A DNA stretch of 64,000 nucleotides from Wolfiporia cocos (GCA_029448655.1 JACCLO010000001.1:3162001-3226000); one strand, 5' to 3'; shown: positions 1 to 12,070, counted from the first letter of the stretch. The notes: generated by a model not told the origin, from the letters alone. A program made the numbers and translations.

Positions 1-1
1 G

Positions 2-240
2 AACGACCGCGATCGAGTATTTCACGGCGTGTCCGACTGTGTCAAGAATATCTTGACTCGTGAAGGACCAATGGCTTTCTACAAGGGTTTCGGGATGTGT
101 TGGGCCCGAGTAAGTGCCATCTACATGTGATATATATGTGGCAGTTTTACTCATCATGTCGTCAGCTTGGAACTCATACGATACTCACCTTTGTGATTTA
201 CGAGCGCATCAGGCTGCTTTTCGGAGTAGCTGCTATGTAA
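2..240 (+). CDS. Mitochondrial carrier (SLC25) protein, C-terminal end (partial)
   Basis: The gene enters from the left edge. Exon 2-109 reads in frame as the end of a carrier repeat (REGPMAFYKGFGMCWARLG...). A short intron, 110-165 (gtaagt...cag), is followed by exon 166-240, ending in TAA. The REGPxAFYKG segment, followed by a hydrophobic helix and ERIRLLFG, is the usual end of the third repeat of inner-membrane metabolite carriers. The wording is closest to the dicarboxylate/oxaloacetate group (DIC/OAC), but that is an inference from memory. The substrate cannot be fixed because the first two repeats lie outside the window. Confidence 0.85.
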
Positions 241-1688
241 TGGCAAGCAGCGTGGCACAGCCTGTAAAATTGATATTCTGGTGGCTGACGACAAGACATA
301 TGCATCCGTCTCATTCAAATGCCTGTCGTAAGTCAATTTATTCTCAACCTGATGTAGTCCCGGCTCTACGCGTTTGGTTGCATACTTCCCCGTCTGGTCT
401 CATCCGAGGGAACCATCATCTATGTCTGTGACACCGGATGTATCTTGACCGTATGTCGCATGTGCATGATCCCCCTCACTAAAAGTACTATCACTGGCCC
501 ACATATGCAACTTTTTCGCATGTCCCGCCGAGTTTTGCCTCTATCTTCATGAAATCAAGCCCAAATCCCTCGGGATCTTGTTTAAATGATGACTATGCAT
601 CTCTAGTATAAGATATATTTTTTCGAACCTACGAAAGTGCATGCTGCATGATACCGAAGCCCGTAAAGCATCGCAACAGCAATGCAACTTTTCTCCGAGC
701 ATCGGTCACGCCATCAGTCACGATCGCCAAATTGCCGAACGCGCGGCATCAAACGGCATGACGCCATCGGTGCATTGCAACCACTAAGCCACCAGGCATC
801 AGAGGCTGAGTTCAGATTTGCCGACTGAGGATGTGGCTGATGTCACACTTTGACTGCAATCTGCCTCTCTATATTGACACAATGCACAATTCCCCTCGGA
901 AAATTACACGTGAAGCCTCAAGTATATTGAGAAGACGCATTGTTATTTTGGAAGGATTTCGTCAAGGTGAAGACTGAGCCGAAGTCCATCAATAACTCTG
1001 ATTGACATTGTTCATTTTTTCCTCTTCATCTACTAGAGTTTTTTATAATCTGATTTGACAAGATCATGCGGATTGTAATATAGTCATAGTGTACAAATCT
1101 TCATAATTTTTGAATTCGAAGGAGGGGAACTAGAGGCGAAATTGCATTGCTGTTGCGATTGCACATGTGGGCCAGTGATAGTAGCATCGATACCGAGTCA
1201 CCGCTTTGCGCGGAGTCTGAATGCGCGCTTTGATCGTAATCGACACAGCAACACCACCATCATTCCTTCGACTTGAACAGATCTTGATGAGATCACTTTA
1301 CCAGCGACCGCAGCCCGACATTCGTGATTTGTGTCGTCACTTCATTTTTGGGCTCAATTCCTCACGAATTGTAGACTTAAAAGTGGACGCATATGTGAGG
1401 GCATCATTAAACCATTTGCCAAATTAGCAACGCAACTATGGAACGCCAGTACCGTGTCTCGGTGCTTCTTGAGATGTTTGAAGCGCTGCGCAGTACTAGT
1501 GCCAGGTGAGCTCCATACATTATGACGTCCTCATTTATCAGCGCTCATGATGAATCGTTGATGGTGCGCACCCAGCAATCCAGCTGACCTGTGGGCGGAC
1601 GACGAGTTTTGGGCGCGCATAGCCACCACAAAGAAGTTTGTGAATATGGGGTTGTCTTTCGCGTACTAGGCACTACACCATTCTTCTT
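241..1688. other. Intergenic region between carrier and glutaminase
   Basis: Apart from the inverted-repeat element at 488-1181, I see no gene here. The flanks are AT-rich and contain only short random frames. The stretch 1182-1688 presumably contains the glutaminase promoter. No convincing TATA box was picked out. Confidence 0.5.
488..1181. mobile_element. TA-flanked MITE-like inverted-repeat element (694 bp)
   Basis: The ends form a terminal inverted repeat of 23 bp with one mismatch. The left end starts CTATCACTGGCCCACAT and the right end is its reverse complement, ending at 1181. TA dinucleotides lie immediately outside (486-487 and 1182-1183), as expected for Tc1/mariner-type insertion. 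A second inverted pair lies inside: the sequence at about 668-692 reappears reverse-complemented at about 1136-1160, so the right arm is longer than the simple TIR. No open frame of useful size lies within, so it is non-autonomous. It sits 250 bp downstream of the carrier gene and 500 bp upstream of the glutaminase. Confidence 0.7.
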
Positions 1689-1703
1689 GTGCTTCCTTCC
1701 ACC

Positions 1704-4700
1704 ATGTTGTCGAGCCTGCTGCTATCACTGATCGTCCTGCTACGCATCAATGTCGTCCAATCTCAGAACACTGAGTCGCCATTGGGGTCTGCCTATCTTC
1801 CTTTGGCGGTCCGCTCTCCATACCTTAGCTGCTGGTTGAATCCGACACCGAATTTGACCTATCATTGGCCAAACTTCCCTCAGAGCCCCTCTCAGGCAAG
1901 TCGTTGCGGTATGCATCCGTTCGTGTAGGCCCTGCATGTGACGAAGACCAATCCAGTACCTCGGCTGGGAAGGTCATATTAGAGTTGATAATACCACGTA
2001 TGCATGGCTGGGGTCACCAGCGGAGCCATCCAACGGTCCGCCCAACCTGAGGCAGGCGGAACTCTTGTCCACCGAGATCACCCCCATGCGTACCATACAG
2101 CGTCTACAAGCCGGCGCCATGGACATTACGGTAACATATTTGTCTCCAATAGAGGTGCGTGATATCCAGACAGCTATCTTTGTGACTATTCACATTCAGT
2201 AACCTCGTGCAGCCTTTGGACTGGTCGAAACAGTCAATGCCCTTCTCGTATATGGCGGTCAATGCGAGCTCAAGCGACGGACAAGCTCATGAGGTCCAAC
2301 TTTACTCGGATATCAGTGCCGGTAAGGGTCGATGTAATCATGTTGTAACGCAAGTCCTCGAGCTGGATAACTACAGAGTGGGTCTCCGGAGACCGAGGCG
2401 CAAGTGTGAACTGGTCCCTTTCTGCAACGAATCGGCCTTATGTGTACCACAAAATACAGCTTGAGAACCCAGAGCCGTTTCAGGAGAACACCGGACAAGC
2501 ATCGGATGGTGTGACGTACTATTCCATGGCACTCGTACGTATATAGGCAGCGGCCTATATACGTTGTTGAGGATGTGGCTTTCGCAGGAGCAAGGGGTCA
2601 ACGTGACCTATCAAGCTTGTCAGGATGTCAGATGCCGCGCTCAGTTCACTGACTATGGTTATCTCAATAAGACGCAAAACACTACGTTCCGACCCATCTC
2701 GTTGTGCGTCATAAATCCTTATACCTGTGTATCAAATCCCAACACGTGTGATGAATAGGGATTTTCCAGTTTTTGCTTTTGCTGTAGATCTGGGATACAT
2801 AGAAACTACAAACTCGCCTGTAGTATGGCCGGTCGGCTACGTCCGCAATTCCTCGATCAACTACGAGATATCACAGTACATGTCGACGTATCGCAGCCTA
2901 TTTTTCTGGAGTCATTATCAGACGATCGATGAAGTGGTGAGCACTATGCAATATATGCACTTCTTCACTTATCACGAGTTGCAGATATCTGGATTCCTCA
3001 CTGACTACGGAGATGCGCTGAGCCGTGCTGTTGCCCTGGATAACAGAATCCAGCAGGCTGCTGCGTCCTACTCCTCCGAGTACAGTAGTGTGGTATCTCT
3101 TGCCGTACGGCAAGTGTTTGGCGCACTAGAAATTACGCTGCCACCACCATCATCGAGAGGAGCCTGGAACACATCCGACGTGAAGATCTTCATGAAGAAT
3201 CTTGGCAATGATAGGTATGTGACATCAAGAGCTTTGATCTGATCATACTTCATGACAGCGAGGTTGATGCTGTTGGTGTAGCCGAGTAAATCCGGTCGAA
3301 GGGATTTATGCGGCGCTCCCGATGTTTCTCTACGTAAACGCGTCCTACGTGGAACATCTTCTAGCACCTCTCTTCGAGCTGCAGAATACCCCAACATACC
3401 CATATAACAATTCAGCAGGAGACCTAGGTACGCTGTATGAGCTCGGAGGGAGTAATACTACTGACGATGCGATCAGGTACTACGTATCCAACTGCTTCAA
3501 TGTCAAGTGCATCAGTCGGTTCTCCTCAAGGAAGAGTTGAACGTGAGCTCTGCAAGTTCAGACGAAATGTTCTTCTCATGACACATCGCAGAGACCGGAA
3601 ATATGCTCATCATGACATACGCGTACGCACTATATACCGGTAACGGGAATCTGATCAGTGCAAATGTTGGTAATAAGGCTGCTCGTATGTATGGACTCTG
3701 TTAATCAATGCGCTTCACAGTACGATCTGCTGAAGCGTTGGGCGGAATACCTCGTGAGCTACACCCTATATCCGTCTAATCCCGAGTACGTCATTTACTT
3801 ATATGAGCGGCATGACCACTAAAATCCAGCAGCAACTCCACCAATCTTGCTGTCAAGGGAATCATCGCTTTGAACGCGATGTCCCGTATGAGCGCAGCCA
3901 TGCACCAAGCAGATGATTCTGAGCGCTACGCGGTCAGCACATCATATCACCGAATGAATGGGCGAATCAGGATACTTATGGACCTCTCTAGCAAGTCAGC
4001 TCTAATCTCATCAAGCAGTGGCAATCAGCCGCGATGGCATCCGATGTGGAAGGGCAGTGCGGAGAATGCAGCGAATAGCAGGTCGCCGATACGTAGCGCG
4101 AGAGACCGGAATGTATGTGTGGGAATGCGAGAAAAACCCACAACAAAATATACGATAGGCCGCAATATATCGTGCGCGCGATGACGAATACTAACGCGCG
4201 ATCGCGCAACTAAAAACTATAAGACTCACTGGTGATCTCTTCGCCGCGAAGACTCGATCGGCTGCGGTTGAGCTCGGCGTCGCCTCGCTAAGACTCAAAG
4301 GATAGCGTCACACAGAAAATGCGAGGAGAGGGAGATGGATTGCACCCTGGGCATGGCCGCTGTTTTATGTTACAGACGACGCAATTTTGAGTGCCGACTG
4401 AAATACGACAGAAGAAAAACGTAGTGATACGCGATCGAGAGAAGCGAATGATCATGTAACTCGATAAGGAAAAACGACTACCATAAAAGTCTTGTAGCTA
4501 TGAATCTATGTGAAGTAGTGGAGAAAAACGGATGGGGGCCGCGTCGTCGGCACAGACACGTCCTACATACCGTCAGGATTGGCGTACGAAACGCGCGATG
4601 GCTCGGACTCCGTCAACGATGTCAAGACCGCGCCCTATTTACGTGCGCATCTCGCCGCCCTCGAGCGCGGGAACGTCGGTCTGGAACGTCGCGGATCCTA

Positions 4701-6267
4701 CTTCGCGTTCGCGTACCGCTCCCTCGGGACATGTCTCGCGCGCTGCTAGAGTCGGTGGAGAGGTTTTAGTACAGTAAGAAAAATAACCGAAAATGCCAGA
4801 AATAAAATATACACACAGGACGACGACCTGTACGCATGATCGAAGAGTATAATCGCATACTAATGCTGTACGCTCGATGAAGTTTCTGGTACGTGCTTGA
4901 TTCATGAAACTTCTGCGAGTTTGAGTGTAGAGAACTTGAGCTTGCTATCTTGTAATCGTCGTTCGAATGGTGATCTTGTGACTTATACGGATTTGAGTAT
5001 AGAAACGCGCTACCCCTCCACACCGACAGCTCGCATCTGTTGGCGGATTATGGCGACTCATCAGAATCCTGGGCTCTGATGTATAATCTGTACCCCGATC
5101 GACTGCTGTCCACGAGTTTGCTCAATCGAAGTGTATGTAATCGGATCAATGCACCCGTAGTCTCACCCTGATACCCTGTTAGATTTATAATCTCCAAGAA
5201 CAGTACTATTGGAACCTCATTCAATCCGGGTCAGGTTCGCACGTCATCTGCTTTATTCCTTGCCGTCCTGATAATCTGCCATAGGTTATGACTATGGATT
5301 ACCCATTTCTAGTGGAGCAGGCACCGTGGGGAATAGTGGTAAGCATATCCTAAGACACATAATTGTGACGACACAGATCTCAAGATAGTACAACAGCGTG
5401 GCTGTCGTTCACGGCTGCTACTGTCGAGAACACAACATTGCGCGATCAATTTCTCTCCATGGTGTGGAAACGTGCAACGTCGAATGTCACTGATGGAATC
5501 TTTCCTACCATCTACAATGTGAACAATGGCACACTCATAGATGGCTCTGCGAAGTACGTGAAGCCATTGCATCTCTGCTAAGCGGCTTCTCATGTGATTC
5601 TAGTCCCGCACAGGGTGCCGTGTTTACACCTTTGGCTTTGAGGTGAGTACAGGTCGCTCGGATCATCACGAACTGCGTTGATAATGACATTTCTACTCAG
5701 CCTCCGCCCGAGCTCGTAGCTTCTGACCCCTTCACAACCACATCAAAAGCGAGGTCTAATCTAGGTGCCATTATTGGTGGTGTTGTAGGTGGTGCAGCAG
5801 CGGTGTTGATCGTTGCCAGTGCGGCAGTGATATATCGCCGGCGATACGGGAAGGGAAAGCAACAAGATCTGGGTCTCATCGCTGACGCCTCAGATGTGCT
5901 GTCACTGAAACCGTTTCCTTACATTGCGGCGAATAACGAGCCGTACCTGTCGCATCCGAACGCACTTCCCACTGCACCGACACCGCAGGGGCATGTATTA
6001 CCACGCAAAACCTTACATATGCGCAACCTGGACAACCAACTTCCTCCCGGCTACACAGGGTCTATAGCACCTCCACCAGAGACACGCGGCTCCGCGGAAC
6101 CAGATCCCATCTATCCTCCTGCTGAGATCGGCGAAGATCCACGTGAGCAAGAGTTGAATGGACTGCGCGTAGAGATGCAAGAAATGCGCAGAGCTATGGA
6201 GGAGATGTATGCAGACCAGATGGAGGCACCACCTAGTTATTCGCGACGTACGCGAGGCATCAGATAG
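1704..6267 (+). CDS. GtaA-type glutaminase (DUF4965/DUF1793 family) with C-terminal membrane anchor, split by an insertion
   Basis: This is a multi-exon gene for an extracellular glutaminase-like enzyme, which would release ammonia from L-glutamine. The ATG at 1704 opens a signal peptide (MLSSLLLSLIVLLRINVVQS); an in-frame ATG at 1689 is possible. Family landmarks in order are PLAVRSPYLSCWL, LGWEGHIRVDNTTYAWLG, LGYIETTNSPVVWPVGYVRNSSI, VKGIIALNAMSRM, SNLIKQWQSAAMASD, SHLLADYGDSSESWALMYN, YGLPISSG, TAWLSFTAATVENTTLRDQ and SPAQGAVFTPLALR. The last exon (from about 5701) adds a linker, a Gly/Ala-rich transmembrane helix (about 5764-5832), an RRRYGKGK stop-transfer signal and a tail of about 140 residues. 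Between MASD and SHLLADYGD a 978-bp element (4045-5022) interrupts the frame. The gene is therefore either disrupted or depends on splicing of a 973-nt intron. Confidence 0.85.
4045..5022. mobile_element. 978-bp non-autonomous inverted-repeat element inside the glutaminase gene
   Basis: The left end begins TGTGGAAGGGCAGTGCG. The reverse complement of the right end begins TGTGGAGGGGTAGCGCG, giving 14 of 17 identical with three transitions. The 4-bp sequence CCGA flanks both sides (4041-4044 and 5023-5026). Removing the element and one CCGA restores the family-typical reading frame across the junction (MASD then SSHLLADYGD), which independently supports the boundaries. No transposase is visible inside. 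A GC-rich open frame at about 4517-4749 looks codon-like and may be a captured gene fragment. The superfamily is not assigned, since 4-bp duplications and a TGTGG end did not point me to one known group. Confidence 0.75.
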
Positions 6268-6643
6268 GGACGCTTGGCTCTCCGTGCCCATGGTTCATAC
6301 TATCAGTAGGGAAGTCGGTCTTGCTGCTTGGGTCGGAGGGACGGTGGCGGACATTTAACTTTAACTTCCAACGACGTATCACGTGTCACAGTTTGTTCAC
6401 ACCGTGATCGAGCGCCTCAGCAGTCTGTACATGATTCAACTGTTTCAACTGTTTCTGAGCTTGGCTTCATATTCTCTGACACAAGATATTCAACTCTGAG
6501 GTAACGCTCGAACTGTACGCACTAAGTGCAAAATCTGGCCTCGACGGTCGAATTGCAAACTTATTGGCAAATAGCGCACCGACACTGGCTCTCTTACCGT
6601 TCGCCTTGTTCAGAGTTTATGTCTTCATAAAAACGCGTGAATT
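6268..6643. other. Intergenic region
   Basis: This is the 376-bp gap between the glutaminase stop and the next ATG on the same strand. I see no recognisable element. It presumably holds the terminator of the first gene and the promoter of the second. Confidence 0.4.
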
Positions 6644-8153
6644 ATGAATCAACAACCACCAGATGAATTCTGCTCTTTGGGCAGTCCAAGAACGCCTATG
6701 TCTAGTCAGCTTGCGATGTCTGCCTTTCAAAACCACGTTAGAGACTCTAGCTCTCAGCTCGGATATCGTATACGCATCCCAACTCAGGAGCTTGACAAAG
6801 CAGAGAAATGGTCTTCCATACCTCGTAACGCTGGGCATGAGGACAACTCATTTTCCGTCAAAGCAGTCTTGCAGACTGGGTCGCCTCGTCTACCTTCTGG
6901 GTCGCATTATTCTCGGTCACGCTCTTCTTGCACTAGGCTAAGGCAGATCTGCATGCTCTACTGCGCTCTCAGCTGTGTGTTATTCTTCATGTCGCTTTGC
7001 ACTCGCTACTATGATAAGTCGCCTGTTGATATAATCGTTACAACAAATGGTATGTCAACACCCGGCTTCCTAGACTTGACAAGTCCGTAACATGCCAAAG
7101 TTTCACAAGCGGAAATAAATCCTCTCTCCTCCCTTCCGATGGGTCATTTGATGTCAAAGATCACGTCTATCTACCCGCATCCCAAAGCGATAGATCCCTT
7201 CGTTATCAGGGCTGCAACGGAAAACACGGACATTACCGCGTGCATCTGGGCTACGGATTATGATATAGGCTCTATCTTTGCTTGGGCAGCGCGGTGGTCG
7301 GGTATGTATTCTTACGGTCAATACTGATGATGACGAGATCGTTCACCTCGAGCGCATATAGGGCCCATCTCCCTTCTGATGGTGACAACTGTTGAGCCAG
7401 CATCCGAGGAACACGAGAACCTACTTCGCAAACTGTCTGTACAGCAAAGTAGAAGTGCGCTGTTGAACGGGACGCTCACTCTGCATCTCGTACATCTCAG
7501 TCCACAAACGCCAGATAATCCGAATGCCTTTTTGAACCTCGCTCGTCTCTTCTCGCAGACGCCTCGTGTTGCACTGTTCCCTGCCAACCTCTCTACTCTG
7601 CCTCCGAAATCACTGTACAAATCACTTGTTAGCCATTCGACAGTTTCCTCGGCGGCAATTCTTGAGCCCACAAGGCCAAAGCACCGACCTATCATATTGA
7701 CGGCGCGCGGGCAGACCGGCTTTCCGTTCTCCCCTATGGCACCTTTAGTAATGGGTCGCGACGACCCCCTTTGGTGCACCGAGCGCTTTTTGCCGCCTAC
7801 TACGCGTGAAGAGGACTGGGGAGAATGTCTCTGGCAGGTCTGGCTTGAGAACTTTGGCGACGTCGAGGTCAGACAGACACGTGGCTGGTTCCATGACATG
7901 ATATCCATGCCCACTTCCGACCCTTCTGTAGCAGTGAGTATTCTGGACGTCGTTTTGATTTAAACTGACGATAGGGAACCAGTCAAGGCTGCGTCGTAGG
8001 TTGGTAGCGAAGTATCGAAGTGAAACATGTGTGCTTGCCACTAGACAGCTGGCAGCATTACGGAGCACTGACAAGGCACTAGACGCGAAGAAAGCTAGAT
8101 GGCTAAAGAGAGTATGCCGCACATGGACGAATGCGGCGCAATCACCTGCATGA
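6644..8153 (+). CDS. Putative type II membrane glycosyltransferase (GT49/LARGE-like)
   Basis: The ATG at 6644 opens a cytosolic tail of about 100 residues. One membrane segment follows (ICMLYCALSCVLFFMSLC, about 6947-7000), then a lumenal domain. Introns interrupt at about 7051, 7302 and 7932. The joined product reads ATENTDITACIWATDYDIGSIFAWAARWSGPISLLMVTT and later NAFLNLARLFSQTPRVALFPANLS, MAPLVMGRDDPLWCTERF and EEDWGECLWQVWLENFGD. It ends in a basic Arg/Lys-rich tail and TGA at 8151-8153. The 'xPISLLxxT ... NxARxxxxTxxVxLxPAxLS' layout resembles fungal GT49-like proteins that add sugars in the Golgi. This is a family-level inference without a search. The second exon is read in the frame that gives VSQAEINPLSSLP; another open frame overlaps it. 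Confidence 0.6.
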
Positions 8154-8265
8154 GCATAGGCTCAACATGTATCACATTGCATTGCATACCAGCACTTAGA
8201 TGTTTTTACGAAATTACAGATTAGCAGAACGGTGCATAGATTACCAATAAATCCCATGTAGTCTC

Positions 8266-11200
8266 TCAGTCGGTATCCATCGGTATTGCGTGCATGAGAC
8301 GCGCCTCTTCTTCCTCGTCAGAGTCGTGATCGTCTCCTCTTGCGCTGGGATCCTTGTATACATATTCATCGTCGTGCTGATATGCAGCCCATGCTTGTGT
8401 TAGCTCGGGCCCAACGCAAATCAGCTCCAGCAGTTCCCGTGCCACAACTAGAGAAAGGGTGTAAACTTGATTCACGGCAGGATATCAAAACATACCGATG
8501 ATCTCGTCCAAATACTGATCCAGATGCGGTGGTATATCCTGTGGTGGTTCAGCGAAGCTCAGTCGACTCAAGGTAACGATGAGCATCTGATAGTTGTTGT
8601 GATAATTAGGCTGGGGCGCGTCAATGATCGTCCGGATAAACTTGGCCGGGTCAGCGCCAAACACTAAAACGTGCAACAACGATGTCGTGCGGACAATCTG
8701 CACAACAACACTACACCAAGTGTCAATGACCTGAGGCGGAAATAGGTTTTTATAGTATACCGTTCTAGGGCTTTAGGGGACCGCATGAACACTTCGTCCT
8801 CTTCATACAAGGGAGTAGACAAATTCGACAGATAGACCACTATTGACGGGAAAAGAGTGGGGGATTGCGCTAAAATGGTCAATGCGTCCTTGTGCGACAC
8901 GGCGAGAGTAGCGACGTATGTCATAATGGCTTCCCGCAGTTCATCCGCCTGTCAACACGTAAGATGACGCGACAGTGCGGGGAATAACGGTACCCACACC
9001 CTCTCCCTCACGATCCTCATCTATGAGATGTGAGGCGAGCTGCTCCACGTGGGGGACCACGCAGCGTCCCGGGGTTAAAGGATCCTCTGGGTCTGTTTCC
9101 GACCGAACGAGCAGGTATTTGTACAGTGGAGAATCTGCAACAACGCAATATGAGGGGGAGAAGAATTATTCTGAGGAAGACGTAGTCACGCGTGGCCAGC
9201 AATGCCAAAACCCGTGTGGAACGATATAGCATCCATGTCTGCTGTGTGGGAGATAACATCGTTGACAAAATATCTGGAGTCAGTGGGATAGTGGAAAGGC
9301 TGTCAATGAGATTTGATCAGACGCAAAGCTATAATTCTGCAGCAGGATGTCTCTCACCGTGACGCAAGCTCATCTTCATCTTGTATGCTCCATATCAAGA
9401 CTTCCATAAATCCGAGCGTTTCTTTGGCCAGTTCCTCAATATGTTCACGTTGTTGTTCCTCTAGTTTCTCCTTCGTGCCGAAGTGCATCCGCACGATATT
9501 GCATAGCACATCCAGAATTCGTGGGGACTCATCCGACCCGTCATCATGTTCGATAGGTCGCGATAGCACCAATTGAGGGAACGTCAGTAGTGACAGTGCT
9601 AAGATCTTAAGCAAGTTTAGTATACAGGACAGGGGCTTGAAAATGCTGTGCGCTTGCAAGATGTCAGAAACATCGACGAGTGTGTGTAAGACGGTGCTGA
9701 TTGCATGGTTCCCATCGTTCATGCCACGGACCATGGTACTGAAGACCTCGAGAAGTCGTTTATTCAAATCTACAAATCGCTGTTGCTGCTCCGCGGGCGC
9801 GGAAGGAGGCAGCGATACGCTCATCAGCAGCTGAATCGTCAGCGTAGGCGACGATGCCATCCTATGTGTGAGAACGATACGATGGACCTGTTATAGCAGG
9901 ATCGCTAAGTCTGCACTTGGGGTTTGCATAGACTGTTGTACTGACCTCCGCCTGCCAATCAATCTCTCGGATCTCCAGTTGTTCTTCTACAGGCATCTCC
10001 TCCTTCTCTTCTGGTATCTCCTCACTCTCTTCATCAGCCATCGCCACATCTTCGTTCTCACCCTGAACCTGGATAAGCTGCTCCTCAAGCTCGCCGTCAT
10101 CCTGCAAGAAACGGGATATGTCAAGCGCAGGTATTGGGTCCATAGGGCGGTTGAACCCGGGAGGGCTGCTCGGAGGGCTGCTCAGCGGGGAATTATACCG
10201 CCGCGAAGGAAGAATACGCTTCGGCGATGCAAAGAAGTCACTATCCGCGACTTCGTTGATTCTGCTGCGCTCGCGCTCTTTGCCCTTTGACCTGGAAGGC
10301 CGTGACGGCCGCGCCAGTGGAGGCGAAGTGAAAGCGTTCACAAAGCCGGGGAAGGTGGGCGTGAGCTTTGGATTCTTGGGCGTCGCATACGCCTTGCGTC
10401 GCGGGGTAACCAGCTCTCGCTCTTGCGTCTTGTGCTGCTGTGAGGAAGCATTGTGGGTCGCTTGGCTTAGGACACTCGGCCCTGCGACATTGTTTCTTGT
10501 CCATTGTTGCATTTCTGACGTTAGTGTGATGGGAGTTGGTGGCTGAGGTCTACCAATTTTCTTCGCACGTGTCGACCATGGCGAGCTGCGACTGGATGTC
10601 TCGAGTTCATGTTGCTAATCATGTTCAGCATTCATGAGCAGATTCAGGAGGAACATACGCACTCGGAACATGAGTTTTGTCTTCCAGCGATCCATCTCCT
10701 CCTTCATTTCCTTTTGTAACTGAAGCTGCATCGCCTCTGCAGCCTCTCTCGCCGCCTTCATCCGAGCAACCTCTGCTGCATGTTCTCGCGCAGTCTATAG
10801 TTCTCAGATGGGTCTCTTTCTAGCCTGTTTGTTGAATTCCCTACCTTTTCAATTCCCTTGCGTAGGATGCTAACCTCGCCTTCTTTTGCCCAACGCGCGT
10901 CCTCTGCGTTCTTCAGGGAGTTCTTTACTTCGTCATTTTCCTTCTTCAGCTGTGCAGAAGGTGTGAATCTGGACATAAGTATATCGCAAACATGCCAACC
11001 TTGTCCAGTGCTGCCCGAATCTCTGCATACTGTTTCTGAAGCTGCGCCTTCATAATGAGGTCCTCTCGTTGATGCAGGGGCGTGGATGTGTTCATAACCG
11101 TAAGGGGCTCTCGCGAGACTCTTGCTCGTGAATTTGCCTGAGGTGTCACTAACCCAGTAGGAGGTTGTCGCTGATGCTTCGCGTTCGGCTCATTAGACTT

Positions 11201-11637
11201 CGCATTGTGTGGCTGGAGGGAACTATCAATGACCGTTGCAGCCACACGCCTCGAAAAAGAATTATTTGAACACACTTCGGCGCGGAGGGCCTTCCATCCT
11301 TCCTAGCATACGCGGCATTGCTCCCACCCGCAATGGGGAGCTCTTTCGCGAGCCCTGAGCCTCTCGAACTCTCCAGACCATAGATACCCGCCCGTTGTAC
11401 CGATATTTCCGGCAAATCATCTTCGAATGATGTTGCACGTGTAGACTGGCCCACCCATCCAGTATTTAGTTTTTGCCGTTTGGGTGGCGGGGGTGGCGGA
11501 GCAGGGTCTGGGAGACTACGCCGAAGCTGGGGCTGAGTCTCAAAGTACTGTGTCTCGGCTTCGGCTGCTGCAGCCGCCAGGATGCTTTCATCTATGAAAC
11601 CGTCGTCATCGCCGAAGTAGTCGTCTGAGTCTTGCAT
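8266..11637 (-). CDS. ATR-interacting checkpoint protein (ATRIP/Lcd1/Rad26/UvsD family)
   Basis: Minus-strand gene with ATG at 11637-11635 and stop at 8268-8266. The N-terminus is acidic (MQDSDDYFGDDDGFIDESIL), as in fungal ATRIP homologues, and a Pro-rich and basic segment follows. Next is a coiled coil (KAQLQKQYAEIRAALDK, LKKENDEVKNSLKNAEDARW, AAEAMQLQLQKEMKEEMDRWKTKL), then a disordered Ser/Pro region (about 10510-9960). The C-terminal half is a long helical repeat region (9860 down to 8266) ending in an acidic tail (DDHDSDEEEEARLMHAIPMDTD). Lcd1/ATRIP binds RPA-coated single-stranded DNA and brings the ATR/Mec1 kinase to damage. The assignment rests on this architecture and on the N-terminal and coiled-coil wording. 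The helical half is poorly conserved in the family, so it adds little. Confidence 0.7.
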
Positions 11638-12070
11638 CGCGTTTGCAAGCTATGAGTCTTGCTGCAGGCAGTAGATATAGTACAAAGCGAAGCGAAGCGC
11701 TAACGCCACAGACGCGGTACACGGTCGCGTGACCGCTTAACTCCTGGCTCGTCACGACGTTCACAACTCATATTCGCTCACTGATTTTGTAAGTACTGGT
11801 ACTGTATTAGGTGCCACGCTTATAGTTACTACATCCGATGCAAATGGTGTTCCATGGTAATGTACGCTACAGGGTATCGATGCCAGCCCAGCCGCGGCGG
11901 ACCTGCTGCATTCGCCGCGCCGAGTCGGTACGCATGTGGTGCAACAACGTCCTGGAGCCTGCAGGAGGACAAGCACCGACAGCCCATGCGCACATACAGC
12001 AAGGATCGCCAGATACTGCATCACACCAAGAAGAAGGCTAATCGGTCATCAGGCGAGGCGGGGGCAGCCT
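11638..12070. other. Intergenic region between the ATRIP-like and UPF2 genes
   Basis: This 433-bp stretch must hold the promoter of the ATRIP-like gene and the terminator of UPF2. A minus-strand frame, 12024-11761 (87 residues), starts with a hydrophobic stretch (MMQYLAILAVCAHGLSVLVLL). It has no family signature and I do not call it a gene. Confidence 0.4.

Noticed and set aside
4500..4777. Two overlapping plus-strand frames (89 and 81 aa) within the glutaminase insertion as separate genes
   Set aside because: They overlap each other and a third open frame, have no recognisable domain and lie inside a non-autonomous element. At most one marks a captured fragment.
7318..7914. 198-aa minus-strand frame
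   Set aside because: It is the antisense shadow of the glycosyltransferase-like exon, which carries the conserved motifs on the plus strand.
11761..12024. 87-aa minus-strand frame with a signal-peptide-like start as a small secreted protein
   Set aside because: It sits in the 430-bp gap between two minus-strand genes, has no similarity I recognise and competes with open frames on the other strand.
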